From assembly GCA_032358255.1 (NCBI GenBank), contig JAULBX010016526.1:1-64000 (forward strand): a stretch of 64,000 nucleotides of DNA, written 5' to 3'. The notes below the pieces were generated by a model. It was not told the DNA's origin. It saw only the letters and a list, made by a program, of their open reading frames with translations, and ran no database searches. The number at the start of each line of letters is the position of its first letter. The stretch's first letter is position 1. The translations under genes and the position numbers were made by a program. The DNA is from Heterotrichella gracilis (lineage: Eukaryota; Sar; Xanthophyceae; Tribonematales; Xanthonemataceae). This document shows positions 9,185-21,600 of the stretch, piece after piece.

Positions 9185-12100
9185 ATGCCTGTCACCAGGC
9201 GCCGCTCACAAAATAACGCACCCAACACGCACAGCGAACGGGAAGATGACAGCGATGCAGCGGCTGAGGTGAGTGCTGCAGTGGTGTAGCTGTTGATGGG
9301 TCACCACCTGGGTCTGTTTCACTCACCGGACGGTGTCACTGCCAGGTCTCGACCTCGAAAGAGCGAGCAACGTCGCTGCTTGTGGATCGGGTAAGCATGA
9401 AGCCTCCGCAACCTTTTTTGACGCACTAACGCAACGATGCCTGCTGTTACCAACCCGTTTCGGACTGTCATGCCGCAGAAGGACAAGTACAAGTCGTTGA
9501 GAATCCGCACGACGTCGACGGTTGCCATGATTGGGAGCTTTATGGGGATAATCTACCTGGGGCACGTGCCCCTGATGCTGCTTATCTTGATAATCCAGGT
9601 ATGCATGCATATTGGAATACGCCCCGTACGCTCAAACTAAGTGCAACTGGGCGACAGCTCCAGGTGCTTGCTGTGTGCCACCTTGCCCATGCATTGGGTG
9701 GGGAGTCTTGACTGCCCACCTGGTGTGTGGGGTGGGCCTTGAGAGACACTCTCGCTTGGTACCCGCCTAGTCAGTTAGTCACAGACGCGTCACTGTCTGC
9801 CTACATGCCTTGCGCCAGCCAGCCCACGCGTGCCACATCCCTGACTGCCCATGGGCGAATACAAATCCGCAAGCCATTGTCAGCCCACCAGGCTCTCGGC
9901 CACCCAACACTCTCACACATGGGGTGCGCCAGGCTTGGTTCTCCCATTCCCACCTGTGGGGTAAAGTCACCTCTTTTTCGCAGACTGTGATGGTGAAGGA
10001 GCTGTTCACGCTGGCGCAAATCAAGCAGGAGGAGAAAAAGTTGCCTGGCTTCCGGCGCATGCAGTGGTTCTTCTTTGCGGTGGCGGCATTCTGGCTATAC
10101 TTCAGGTGAGCAAGGGTAACAGGGTAACAGATACGGTAAATATTATCATACTGTAGGAGGAGTAATGTTCAGGAGCAACATGAGGCAGCCAGGCAGCAAA
10201 CACGCTGCGAGAGCGGACATGGCACCACCCATTTGCCCATCAAGAGGCAATGGGTTGTTTAGGGTAGCTCCACCCTGATGTTGAAATGCACCAGGTCGCG
10301 TGGCTTCATGGTCCGCAAGCTGCAACGAGCATTGGGCCCTAAACCCTAAACCCTAAACAGCTTTGCAGCGCTTGTTTGGGCCCCCCACACCCACAGTCGC
10401 ACTGTCCCGTGGCACGCTGCCATTTGCATTTTGGCCCGACGCATTCTCAAGGGTCCAAGGAAAGACGTGCCGTGGCGCATTTACAAGGTCCTTGCATTAC
10501 CTGCACCCAATGCTCTTGAAACATGTGGGCACCGTGCGCCAGGCGGGTGCCCACCATCACAAGTGCGCTGCACCTACTGCATGCCCCTCTCTCCCCCCCC
10601 GGCAGGTTCATCAAGCTTAACCTGCTTGAGGAGGTGACCGGCACCTCGCTCATCTCCTCAAACGCGGTGGCTGCGCGCATGGTGTCATGGCTGCTCAGGC
10701 GCCACGTGGTCATATCATACTCGCTCTACACAGCAGGTATATCACATGCTTGTTTACTTACATGCGTTCCAGCGATACAGACAATTTAGCAGTCTGTTCT
10801 GCATGCCTTGCGCCAAACAGCCCTGGCATGGCACTGTACGCAGCGGGTAGCGCACACACACAAAATGCAGATACACCAAGGAATGTCCCACATCTAGTGC
10901 ACGTCATGTCCTATTGTGAATGACGGTATCTGTACATGTTCCCGATCTATGCCATCTATTTGCATACACCTTTGTCATGAATGATGTATCATCTGCATAT
11001 CGTGATCAGCGGTTTCTGTAAATCGTAGATCATGTATTCTCGGTATGTGCATTGAAATCCCATTCACATCCAGTGCGAGGGGCACGCGCTCTTTGAGGCC
11101 TTTTGACCTTCAATACATTTAACATACCTTAATGTTTCAGGATTGAGTCATTATACCCTTATTCTCTTCCCCCCCCTGCAGGCTTTGTGACCTTTGTGCT
11201 CAAGCTGAAGCGCAGCACGCTGATGTACCAGTTCAGCCAGTTTGCCTGGACGCACATGATCCTGCTGGTGGTGTTCATACCCTCCTCGCTGTTCGTTTCC
11301 AACATATTTGACGGCCTCATCTGGTTCCTGCTGCCCTGCTTCCTGGTGATCGTGAACGACATCAGCGCGTACCTGGCAGGTGGGGGCAGGGGGTAGGGGG
11401 CAGGGGGCAGGACGGGAGGGGGCGACACCAAGAAAGGAACAAAAAATCTGGCAACAAATCAAAAACAAATCAAGGCAAAAACAGTGGCATTTTGATAATT
11501 AAAAATACCACATAGCGTATTCAAATGCAATCACATGCAAATCAGTCACGTGTCCTTCAAGTATTACAAAGTGCAGCATTTTCTTAGAATTGCTATTGTC
11601 ATTATGACACACATCACAAGCACTCTTGCAGGTAGAATCGTATATATTCAGGCCGCCCGCACCCCCCACCCCCACCCACCCACCCTTTCCCTCCCCAGGG
11701 TTTTTCTTTGGCCGCACCCCCCTGATCAAGCTGTCCCCAAAGAAGACTGTGGAGGGGTTCTTGGGCGGATTCCTGGGCACTGCCCTGGCGGCGTGGTACC
11801 TGTCATACGCGTTCTCGCAATTCCAATGGATGACATGCCCACGGAAGGTAGGTCTGGGGTTCAGGGGATGGGGTTTACAGTGGTGATGTGCTCAAAATGG
11901 TGCAGGGGGGTACTTTAGCCGCCGGCCCCCCTTCACGTCCACCCATCGGCCACACCAAATGCATACACCATACACTGCACCTAATATCAATATTATTACA
12001 AGCATACCGGCTACAAAGCCAGAGCAGCAATCAACCTTGCATAAGCTAAACACTGCACCTACATTATAACATTAGCGGTTGCCCGTTTGTCTGTTTTGTA

Positions 12101-13880
12101 CATTTGCCAGTGTACAGGCTCTGTAACCGCACATGTAAAATGTAATCCTGTCTTTGACCCCATCCCTATGTATGGCTTCAACTGACCCCCTCCACTTCCC
12201 CGCAGGACCTGTTCACAGCAGGACCTGACCTGACTAGGCTGGCTCGATTAGGGAATGTATTGAATTCTAAAAAGGAATACTGATTCATTCATTCACATAT
12301 TCCCCGCTGGACCTGTTCATGGGCTGGCTAGACTGCGACCCCAACCCTTCGTCACGAAATAAAAAGAGAAATTAAAAAAACATCAGTCTATTTATTCATG
12401 TTATTTGCCGCAGGACCTGTCCATGGGGTGGCTCGACTGCGATCCCGACCTCATCTACAAGCCCCACACCTTCCACCTGAGGGACGTGCTGCACATGGTG
12501 CCATACACAGAGCAGGAGGTGCTGGCAGGCATGCAAACGTGAGTGGGGGGTGGAAATGGCGGCGGTGGCGCTTTGCCGTGGTGGGGTATGTGGGGAAGGG
12601 GTGATCTGCGGGCTTGGTACACTGCAAGGGGCAGGTATAGTGGCGGGCATGCCCACGTACGTTGAGGGTCGAGGGGGCATGGAGGGGATGGGGTGGGGTA
12701 GATGTGCGCACTGAATGCGCATGGCGGTGTTACATGTAGGAGGCACTTGCGAGGCTGCGCAGGTGTGCGTTTTTGGGTGATGGCATGCGCTCAGCAGGGC
12801 AGCTAATGAGCAGCCTGCTTTGCACGGTTGGCGCCCAGCAGCTCTAGCTCGACACTGTTCATTTCATAAAACCTGATGACCTTGCTGGGTCCAAAGTCCC
12901 GCTGGGGCAGGTCAGGGCAGAGGAGTGATCCTTCTACCACCCCACAATCCCACAGACCCGCCAAGCCCCTCGCCTCACCCCTCCCTCCCCACCCCCTTAG
13001 GTACCTGCCCGCCTCCGTCTCCTCCTGGCTATCCACCGCCAGCGTGCGCGCGCTGCCGGTGCAGTTCCATGCGCTTGTGCTGGCGCTGTTTGCGTCCTTC
13101 ATCGCGCCATTCGGGGGGTTCTTTGCGTCTGGGCTCAAGCGGGGGCTGGCCGTCAAGGACTTTGGGGACAGCATCCCGGGGCATGGGGGGATGACGGATC
13201 GGATGGACTGCCAGGTGGGGGTTTAGGATTTGGGGATTGGGTTCTAGGTCATCGGATGGCTTCCAGGTGGAGTGGTGTTGGTGGTGAAGGGGATGGGGTA
13301 GTAAATTGCAAGGGGTAGGGTACCAGCCATGACGGCGTTGGTGTGCATATGTATATGCGGCCCCTCACCACCCTGTTATTGGTGTGCATACAAGCCCCCT
13401 TCACACGCCATTCCCATTGCTGTCCTCATATGTGGACACACACCCCTCACCCAACCCATCGCCATGACTATGTTTGCCCCATGGTCTATACCTTGCCCCC
13501 CCCTGCATGGGGTGAGGCTGTGTTACCGTCATGCAGTTCCCGCCCCTCCAAGTTTTACTCCCCTCTGCCCCCCTCATTACCCATAGAAGACATGGATGTG
13601 CCTCCACATGGGCACCTACGACCTAACACCCCTCTCCCTGCCTACCCCGCAGGTGGTCATGGCCGTGTTCTCCTACATGTGGTTCAACAACTACGTGATG
13701 CAGCAGGGCGTGAGCGTGGCGGGCGTGCTGGGCGACGTCATGCAGCTGCCCCCTCCCCTGCAGCTAGACCTGTTTGCGCACCTGGCCAACCTGCTGGCAG
13801 CGCAGGAGCTGGTGCCCCGCCAGCTGGCAACCAAGCTCATGAAACAGCTGGCGGCCATCAATGAAACCCTGCCGCGGTGA
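9185..13880 (+). CDS. CDS1: Phosphatidate cytidylyltransferase (CDP-diacylglycerol synthase)
   Basis: Ten exons close to 471 residues: 9185-9268, 9346-9390, 9479-9598, 9984-10105, 10606-10736, 11182-11379, 11699-11847, 12414-12538, 13001-13214 and 13653-13880. The enzyme makes CDP-diacylglycerol from CTP and phosphatidate in membranes, feeding phosphatidylinositol and phosphatidylglycerol synthesis. A charged N-terminus ([11 protein letters not shown]) is followed by several hydrophobic segments ([58 protein letters not shown]). The family block [18 protein letters not shown], then HGGMTDRMD, matches the CDS signature around residues 375-400. [10 protein letters not shown] and [16 protein letters not shown] closely follow the plant/animal eukaryotic CDS rather than the bacterial CdsA type. 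Start chosen as the first Met in the exon that splices in phase. The intron before exon 8 contains decayed copies of that exon's start. Confidence 0.96.
10337..10357. repeat. Interstitial telomere-type motif, three exact units
   Basis: Three perfect CCCTAAA units stand in the 500-base intron 10106-10605 of the CDP-DAG synthase gene. Confidence 0.9.
12201..12440 (+). repeat. Diverged ~105-bp tandem repeat carrying an exon start
   Basis: The start of exon 8 with its acceptor (CCGCAGGACCTGTCCATGGG at 12409-12428) has two earlier relatives: CCGCTGGACCTGTTCATGGG at 12304-12323, which keeps reading like the exon to about 12347, and CCGCAGGACCTGTTCACAGC at 12200-12219. The spacings are about 105 bases each. 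The spacers also match in part (GATTCATTCATTCACATATT against GTCTATTTATTCATGTTATT). The earlier copies are decayed and are not needed for the reading frame. Confidence 0.75.
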
Positions 13881-15671
13881 CGCGCTGGGTGGAAGGGGGA
13901 CACTGGTGCCATTGTTTGTACATGTTTTTTGTGCAAGTGGTTTTGGGCAAGGTGCTCAGTCCTGCCGTGTGCATGTGCCGTGATGGGGACTGCCGTTCTG
14001 GCTAGGGTGTGGTTACGGCCCAACGGCTGGGCTGTTGGGTGTGATTACATTGGGTGATCTTGACCGGTTGGTGGCATGTGTTGGCAAAGCCGCTTTCTTT
14101 AGGGGGGCATGCAGCATGGGGTGGGCTTGAGGGCGCAGCGGGCTATTAGCGAGCTTGAAGATGCTTCGAGACCAAGTTGGGCACACAGCATCTGCTGTCA
14201 GCTACACCAGGTTGACCAGAGAAGGGAGACAACACAATTTAAAATTTGTTTTTGTCCTTTTTAGAGGGTCCAGCCTGACCATCATCTCAGAACACATAGC
14301 ATAGCCTAGTCTAGGACCGAGTCTTGGCCCCCTGGGCCACAGCGCTGAGCGCCCCCACTGTAATGCCATTTGCCTAACATAATGTTGACAACAATTCTTG
14401 TCACAGCTACTGTCACTGAGCGAAAGTCACTTCAGATTCAATGAGTCAGATCGATCATGACTCTTGAGTTGGAGACTCAGTCACGGTTGGGGTCTCGGAG
14501 TGATTCAATTTGATCCAAATAGTCTCTATCAGACTTAGTCTAGCCATGACACGGAACAATGGCATGCATGGGCCACAATGTCAGTAACTTGAAGATGACA
14601 TTGTACACAGTGGCCGGCCAGTTTGAGAGGAAGTCACTGACGGCGTCTTGACTCGGAGTTTGAATCAGATAATAATTCCAACGCTTGGCTTTACAGCGAC
14701 TGTTTTGAAACCTTTTGCAAACTTCCAAATTGGATGACCCCATCGCCATGCGTCTGATCACCTTGCTTCAGCTGCTGCACCTGAAAATGAGAGCATCATT
14801 CCATTGCAATGTCAATCATTGACACTCCATTATAGGCATCAGCCTCTGAGTCAGTCATTGGCGCAATGGGAAACACCACCATTGGCAACTACACGCATGT
14901 CCGACTCGGGTGGATCCCAAACTCTGCCGCCAAGAATCCTAGCAGGCAATAAATATCTCATTGACTCAACGGTTGACGACACAACGAGCGAAGACTAGTA
15001 CCAAGCCAAATGCATGGCATCTAGATCTATTCTTTCATGACATGTGCGGTGCGCAGACTGAGTCCCGCGCAGCATCTACTACACTACAGGCTACACCGTC
15101 CATTGATTTCAGAAAACCATGCACTACACTTTCGATCACCACAAGATAAAATTTGTAAAGGCGTCACCGGCTACTGTAGCAGTACAAAACCCAACTAGTA
15201 AGTCAGACAGCTGGGCTAAAAGTCTTTTTTTATTGTCTCAGCGTGATAACTCTCAGCTGGTTGAGCATTTGAACAGCAAGCATTCTTCTGTAGTTATGTA
15301 AAATTTGATTTCAGTAGGTTGTACAGGCTCTCCAGGCTGTGTTGGCAAAAATGTTCACGCAACAGCATTCTAGATCAAATCAGCTACAGTACCACCATCT
15401 ATGCAAAGGCATCTCAAGGCATTGCCAAAACTGGATGTGATTGCCAAGTATTGGCAATGTCACATCAACTCTTCAACTAAACACAGCAACATATTCAACT
15501 CGTTTCCATCATGAACATCTATGCGCAGCAACCTAAGCATTTCCTAGCTAATCAATAATATGCTACCTTGGGGATACCACTCCAGCCATGTAATGGTGGG
15601 TGGGATCATCTCATATTTCGACAAAATTGTAGGCAGCGTTGCGCAAAAGTGGAGGTGAGCTTTGGAGGGCC
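13881..15671. other. Convergent intergenic region
   Basis: This lies between the 3' ends of the CDP-DAG synthase gene (+) and the secreted-protein gene (-). No exon is supported. From about 14150 the DNA is less GC-rich than the genes and has several GACTCA/TGAGTC-like words, perhaps old repeat DNA, but no ends or coding parts of an element could be defined. Confidence 0.45.
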
Positions 15672-18600
15672 TTAGGGCAGGAGTCCTCCCCCGTTGGGCG
15701 ACTTGTCCCCCCCTGCCGCGCCCCCCTTCCCCACACCCCCCTTGACCGTGGCCGCAAACACGCTCCACTCAAAGAAGGTCCCTGTGGCCACCTTGTTGGC
15801 GGCTGGGGTGGCGCTGAGGGTGAAGCTGACCACGCCTCCCCCATACTTGACGTTGAGGCCCTGGGTGGTGGTCTTGGGTGCGGTGTTGACGGGCAGGCCA
15901 GTGGCAAAGCCGGGCTTGAGGAGGTTGGAGTTTGTGCCCCAGCGCCAGTGGATGTGGATGCAGTCCATGCAGCCGGGGGCCTGCACAATGGGGGGTGGGC
16001 AGGGTTGAGGCAGAGGGGAGGGTGCTGTGCAGTGGCCAAAAGGGATGGGCTTGTGAGGGTGGGTGGCAGGGGTGTGGCTGCGGGCCTTAGGGGATATGCA
16101 AACATCATTGCAGCAACCTGCAAACCCTCCACATTTGCAGCTGTAATACCTGATTTAGCACCACCAGGGCAAGATGGTTTAGGGTTTAGGGTTCAGGTGG
16201 ACCGGATGGTGTATGCGCGGTGGCTTGAAGGGCAGTGCTCTTGCATTATGCAAGATGTCAGTGCCTCACCTCGATTGCTCCTGCCGCCAGGTGTATGTTG
16301 TCCCACTTGTTCTGCACCCAATTAGCCAGACCGCCGTAGATGGCGCCAGCAACAACAGGGACCTGGGGGCACGAGGGGAGATTAGGGTTTAGAGTTTAGG
16401 GCTTTAGGGTTTAAGGTGGGCAAGCAAATTGTTGAAGGGGGGGGATGAGGGGGTGCTAAGCCTTGCGGCATCATGCAGTGCAAGAAAGATCTACAGGACT
16501 GGCCATGGGACGATTGCTCCAGCAGCATATCATGTGGTGCTATCCAATCATGCCCATGCACATTGGTGTACAGCCCCAGCATGCCAGGTGGTGGCGCTAC
16601 ATGCACCCATCACCCACCACCATACACCCTAGACCCCACACCATAGCCACCCACCTTGTAATCGGAGAACACCAAGGGGCGTGTGATGGGGTTGGTGAAG
16701 GTGGGGAGGATATTGCATGCGGGGGTGGGCAAGCCCCCTGGACCCAGGTCACAGTCTTGGAAGAGCCCTGCTGTGGTGATGCCAGCGCCGTCGGGGGTGT
16801 ATTTCTGTGTGTCGGTGACTCGGATGAAGGTGAGCTCATCCCCGGGGGGCGGGCCGGCAGGGCGCTTGGGATCAGGGCAGAAGGTGTACTGGATCCTGGG
16901 GATGGGGGTTGGGACCAGAGATTAGGGTTTGTTTACTGCTGCTTTGATGCGGGCAATGGCACTGCCTCTGTGTGTGTGCCATGGTATTGCCAGAGGGAGC
17001 TGTAGAGCAGTGGATACCAATTCAAGGGGAGAGGGGTGCATATGGACACAGCATTGCAAAGCCAGCTTGGCTCAGGAGACCTGTCCTTGACCCAAAAACC
17101 CCATGCAACTCCAATCCTTACCTTGACCCAGTAGTTTAGATGGTTGGTGACCCTACACTAGTGGCCCCTGTCTAAACCCTCAACTGAATCCTCAACCCAA
17201 ATCCTCAAACCAGATTCGCTGGTTAGGAGTACAATAGTTACAGGATGAAACCCTACTGGTGACCCCTGCCCCAACCCAGCAGCCCCCACCAACTCACTTT
17301 GGGAAGAACCTTGCACACATGAAGTGGTAGAAGAATGGGTTGAACCTGCTCTTCACACCCGCAAACACGCAGCCGTCTGTCTCGCTGGTCACCGCCCCCG
17401 TGTAGATGGCGGTGGCGAAGCGGTACTGGAACTCTATGAACAGCACGCTGGACGAGGTGGGGGACCAGTTCCACACCTGCAGGAGGGGAGAGGTGTACGG
17501 GGTCAGAGCATGACATGATCAGGTTCAGATCCGCGCATCGTGAGGACAATAGTGTTGTGTTCATTTCAGAAGCATGTGCCGTGGTCAACCCTGAATGGCT
17601 ATACTTTTAAATTAATATACTTTTAAGAATATATATTCTTAATACGAATTTTGAACAGTCCAATTGAGGAGTGCACATGTTCGGCCCAGGCCAGGAAAGG
17701 ATCAAAAATAAAAGTACGGCATCCCAGAGAGAAGTGCATAGGTGTCCTCTAGGGTGGTACATACCCTAACCTAGGTTTCTCACACACGTCTCATAGGCAT
17801 ATCATAGGTCACTGAGAGTCTCATAGCCATCTCATGCCTGTGTGGAGAACTGCAAACCCTACCCTAGGGTCCTCACCTGGTACTCTGCCTGCACCTGCAG
17901 GTCGCCTGCCGCATCCACCTTCGTGTTGTAGGCTACAAGCTTCACCTTGTACCCCGCCTTGGCGCCTGGTGCAAGGTTGATGGCCAGGCCGGCAGCGGGC
18001 AGGCTCTTGGTCCTGATGAAGATCTCGGGGATCTGCGTGGGGGAAACTAGTTTAGGGTTTGTGGTTTAGGGTTTTGGTTGAGGGACCAGGGGTCTAGGGG
18101 GCAGGGTGTAGTTGCTGTACCAGGTGTAATGTTCACCTTGGGAATCTGCTGGGAGGGGACTAGCATGCATTGGGGATAAGGGTACATTTCCATTTGGCGG
18201 TGCGCCCCTTTCCAATTTAATGTGTACATGTTCCATGCTGTATTTTCACAGATGGGGCTTACTTGATTTAATTACAATCCACCATAACTTTATCACACCA
18301 GCAATTCTCACCACAAGAGAATTTCTAAAGAATTTCTTTTCTTAGAGCTACTGAAACCGTTCAGAGGTAGCACCCACCTCCAGTACGTCAGCAATCTTCC
18401 TTGCCCCATAGAACAGGTCGGTGACGCGCATGGCGTTGGCTGCGCCTGTGTCAACGTTCATGGTCCAACCAGCGCCGGCTGCAGGCAAGGGAGGTGCATG
18501 GAATGAGGGGTGTGTGGGTAGGTGACAAGTGGAGTGGAGTGGGTGGATGGCCTGCTAGTGCGATTGCACTGCAAGAGATGGAAGCAGGTGCAGCAGCACT

Positions 18601-21600
18601 CGTACCTGACAGGACAGCGTTGTTGTGGTTGGTGGCGGGTGTGAAGAGGCACAGGGGTGACATGGTGGGGGTCATGTCAGGCGCAGGGTGAAACACCATG
18701 ATACAACATGCGCGCGTGGCACTCACCGACAGCGTTGTTGGCAGCCTTGATCTCAGGCTTATCACATGCGGGACCAAGGGGAGGGGAAGGTGGTGGGGGT
18801 GCCGGTGGTGGGGGTGATGGGGATGGCGGTGGTGGCGGACGTGGTGGTGGTGGAGGGCGTGGTGGTGGTGGAGGGCGAGGAGGGGGTTTGGGGCTGGGTG
18901 GCTTGGGTGGGTTGGGTGGCGGGGGTTTAGGGCTGGGAGGCTTGGGCGATGGTCGTGGTGGGGGTTTGGGGGGTGGGGGACTGGGAGATGGCGGTGGTGG
19001 TGGCCGTGGCGAGGGTGGTGGGGGTTTGGGGCTTGGGGGCTTGGGGGATGGTCTTGGTGGCGGCTTTGGTGAAGGTGGTGGGCGTGGTGGTTTGGGTGGT
19101 GGCTTGGGTGATGGCGCGGGTGGTGGAGGTGATGGGCTAGGTGGTGAGGGGTTGGGTGGTGGAGGCGATGGGCTGGGCGGTGAGGGGGTGGGTGATGGCG
19201 GTGAGGGGCTTGTGGGTGAAGGGGAAGGGCTGGAAGGTGAAGATGGGGGTGAGGGAGAAGGGGGCCTTGGGCTGGGTGGTGGGGTTGGTGATGGGGGGCT
19301 GGGACTCTTTGGAGATGGCGGGCTGGGGCTAGGTGATGGTGACGGGGATGGCGGGTTGGGGCTTGGTGATGGGGATGGGGGGTTGGGGCTTGGAGATGGT
19401 GACGGGGATGGTGACGGGCTCGGGGATGGCGAATTGGGGCTTGGTGATGGGGATGGTGGGTTGGGGCTAGGTGATGGGGACGGGGATGGTGATGGGCTCG
19501 GGGATGGTGACGGGCTTGGGCTTGGGGATGGGCTTGGGGACGGCGATGGTGATGGGCTTGGGCTTGGGCTTGGAGATGGTGATGGGCTTGGGGAGGGGGA
19601 GTCGGGTGAAGGCGACCAATCAGGCGATGGGGATGGCGAATCATCTGGGGAAGGTGACCAGTCCGGCGATGGGGATGGGGAGTCATCTGGGGATGGCGAC
19701 CAGTCAGGCGATGGGGAGGGGGAGTCATCTGGGGATGGCGACCAGTCAGGCGATGGGGAGGGGGAGTCATCTGGGGATGGTGACCAATCAGGCGATGGGG
19801 AGGGTGAGTCATCTGGGGAAGGAGACCAATCCGGTGATGGAGAAGGGGAATCATCTGGGGATGGCGACCAATCAGGCGATGGGGAGGGGGAATCGTCTGG
19901 GGATGGTGACCAATCAGGTGACGGGGATGGCGAATCATCTGGGGATGGAGACCAATCAGGCGATGGGGAGGGTGAGTCGTCAGGCGACGGCGACCAGTCC
20001 GGTGATGGGGATGGTGAGTCGTCAGGCGACGGCGACCAGTCCGGTGATGGGGATGGTGAATCATCTGGGGATGGCGACCAATCAGGCGATGGGGACGGTG
20101 AGTCATCTGGGGAAGGTGATGGGGACGGGGAATCGTCTGGTGATGGCGACCAATCCGGGCTCGGTGGTGGGCTGTCGTAGGAGGGGGACGGAGGGCTGTA
20201 GTCGGGAGGGGAGGGCGATTCTGGTGAGGGTGGTGGGATAGGTGGTGGGGTAGGTGGGGGTGACAGTGGCGGCGGGAATGGCGGCGGGAAGCTGCAGCAG
20301 AGTGTGAGGTAGCCGCTGAGGGAGCCCGCTGAAAGGCACCACTTCCATGGGGGCCATGTTTTGGAGTACAGGTTGGCGGACTTGCTGCCTATGGGGGTGG
20401 AGATGCTGGCGGTGACCTGAGGGGGGGAAGGGGCGAGAGTAAGTAACAGTGCACACAGTATACAGCAGTGGGTTGGTGGTTGGGTGGGATCATGTGGCGG
20501 CATGATGCAGCAACATGCAGCAACTTGAAGCAGCAACATGCAGCCACATGCATGCAGCAGCTTGTCACTCTGCGGTGGCATGCAGGCTTGAAGCTGCAAC
20601 GCCCTGTGGCGCAGGGTTACAATGCCATGCAGTTGCCAACTCGAGTTGGGATCCCTTGCAGCGCATGCACAGGTACTCACCGCGAGTGATGGCGTGACGG
20701 TGAGCAGCGCCTTGATGTCGTCCTTGTTGGCACAGGAATCGCAGAAGTCCTTGTCTGTCGAGGGGATGGTGAGGTCCCCCGCCAGGGTGATGGGCACAGC
20801 CACAAAGGTGGCGCCGATGAGGTTGAGGCGGCCGATTTTGGGGTGGCCAAGGTCCAGGGCGTGGGTGATGGCGGGGGTGAGGGTGGCGCTCAGTGTGGCC
20901 TGGGAAAGGGAGAATTCATCTATGAGAATAGAGTGAAATGGGGGAGTTTGGACCCTGGCAAGGGCTTTCTTATGCTGCATGCATGTGGAGCGAGGGCACG
21001 GCTGGGACAGGAGTCAGGGTGAGGGGAGGGCCCCTCCGGGTGAGGAAGGGCTTCACTTGTGCGGGTTCTTTTGGTGATAGTGCATGCATCATTATACAGG
21101 GTTACAAGAGTTCCACTTGCACAGCGCGTAGGGTATTTGTGCCCTAAGAGAGGGTTCTACTACGGTGGTCACATGCAGCAGGAGACATGTGCACACTTGC
21201 GCAAATGGTCATGCATGGGCACTGGCCAGCCTGTGATGGCAGGCCTTATTGGACAACAATTGTACCCTTAGGTTAGATTGTATATTGCTATGCTCAGAGG
21301 TTTGTGCTCCCTACACCAGGGTTCATGTCAACACCCTAATGAAGGGTTTGTGTTCCTCACCGAGCACCCTGAGCTGTAGTCCTTGATCTCCTGCGGGCTG
21401 AAGCTGACCCCAAAGTCCACGTACGCCCCCCTTGAGGTGCTGAACCCTAGGGCTGCGCGGCCGCTGGAGGTGGCCTGGTAACCCCATGTGGCGGTCACAT
21501 GGGCCTTCATGGACCAGGACACATCTAGATCGAGCTGCAGGGCAAGTGCGGGGTGTTAGAGAATTCCTGAGGAAGGAACACAACTAAGAATCCCCTTGAA

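Noticed and set aside
10363-10637. Open frames before exon 5 of CDP-DAG synthase
   Set aside because: Joining 10105 directly to 10606 gives FWLYFRFIKLN, in line with plant CDS; the extra frames lie in the 500-base intron.
18604-18726. Possible extra exon of the secreted protein (VFHPAPDMTPTMSPLCLF...)
   Set aside because: No acceptor fits; removing the whole segment 18479-18726 as one intron keeps the phase and gives NNAVAGAGWTMN. It may be a weak further exon-edge copy.
18451-20106. 551-codon His/Pro-rich frame on the - strand in the same region
   Set aside because: Another shadow of the repeats, out of phase with the flanking exons.
18708-20180. 490-codon open frame on the + strand across the rod region (Gly-Asp-Gly repeats)
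   Set aside because: It is the antisense shadow of the Ser-Pro rod. Repeat periods that are multiples of three keep several frames open; the - strand frame joins flanking exons in phase and this one does not.
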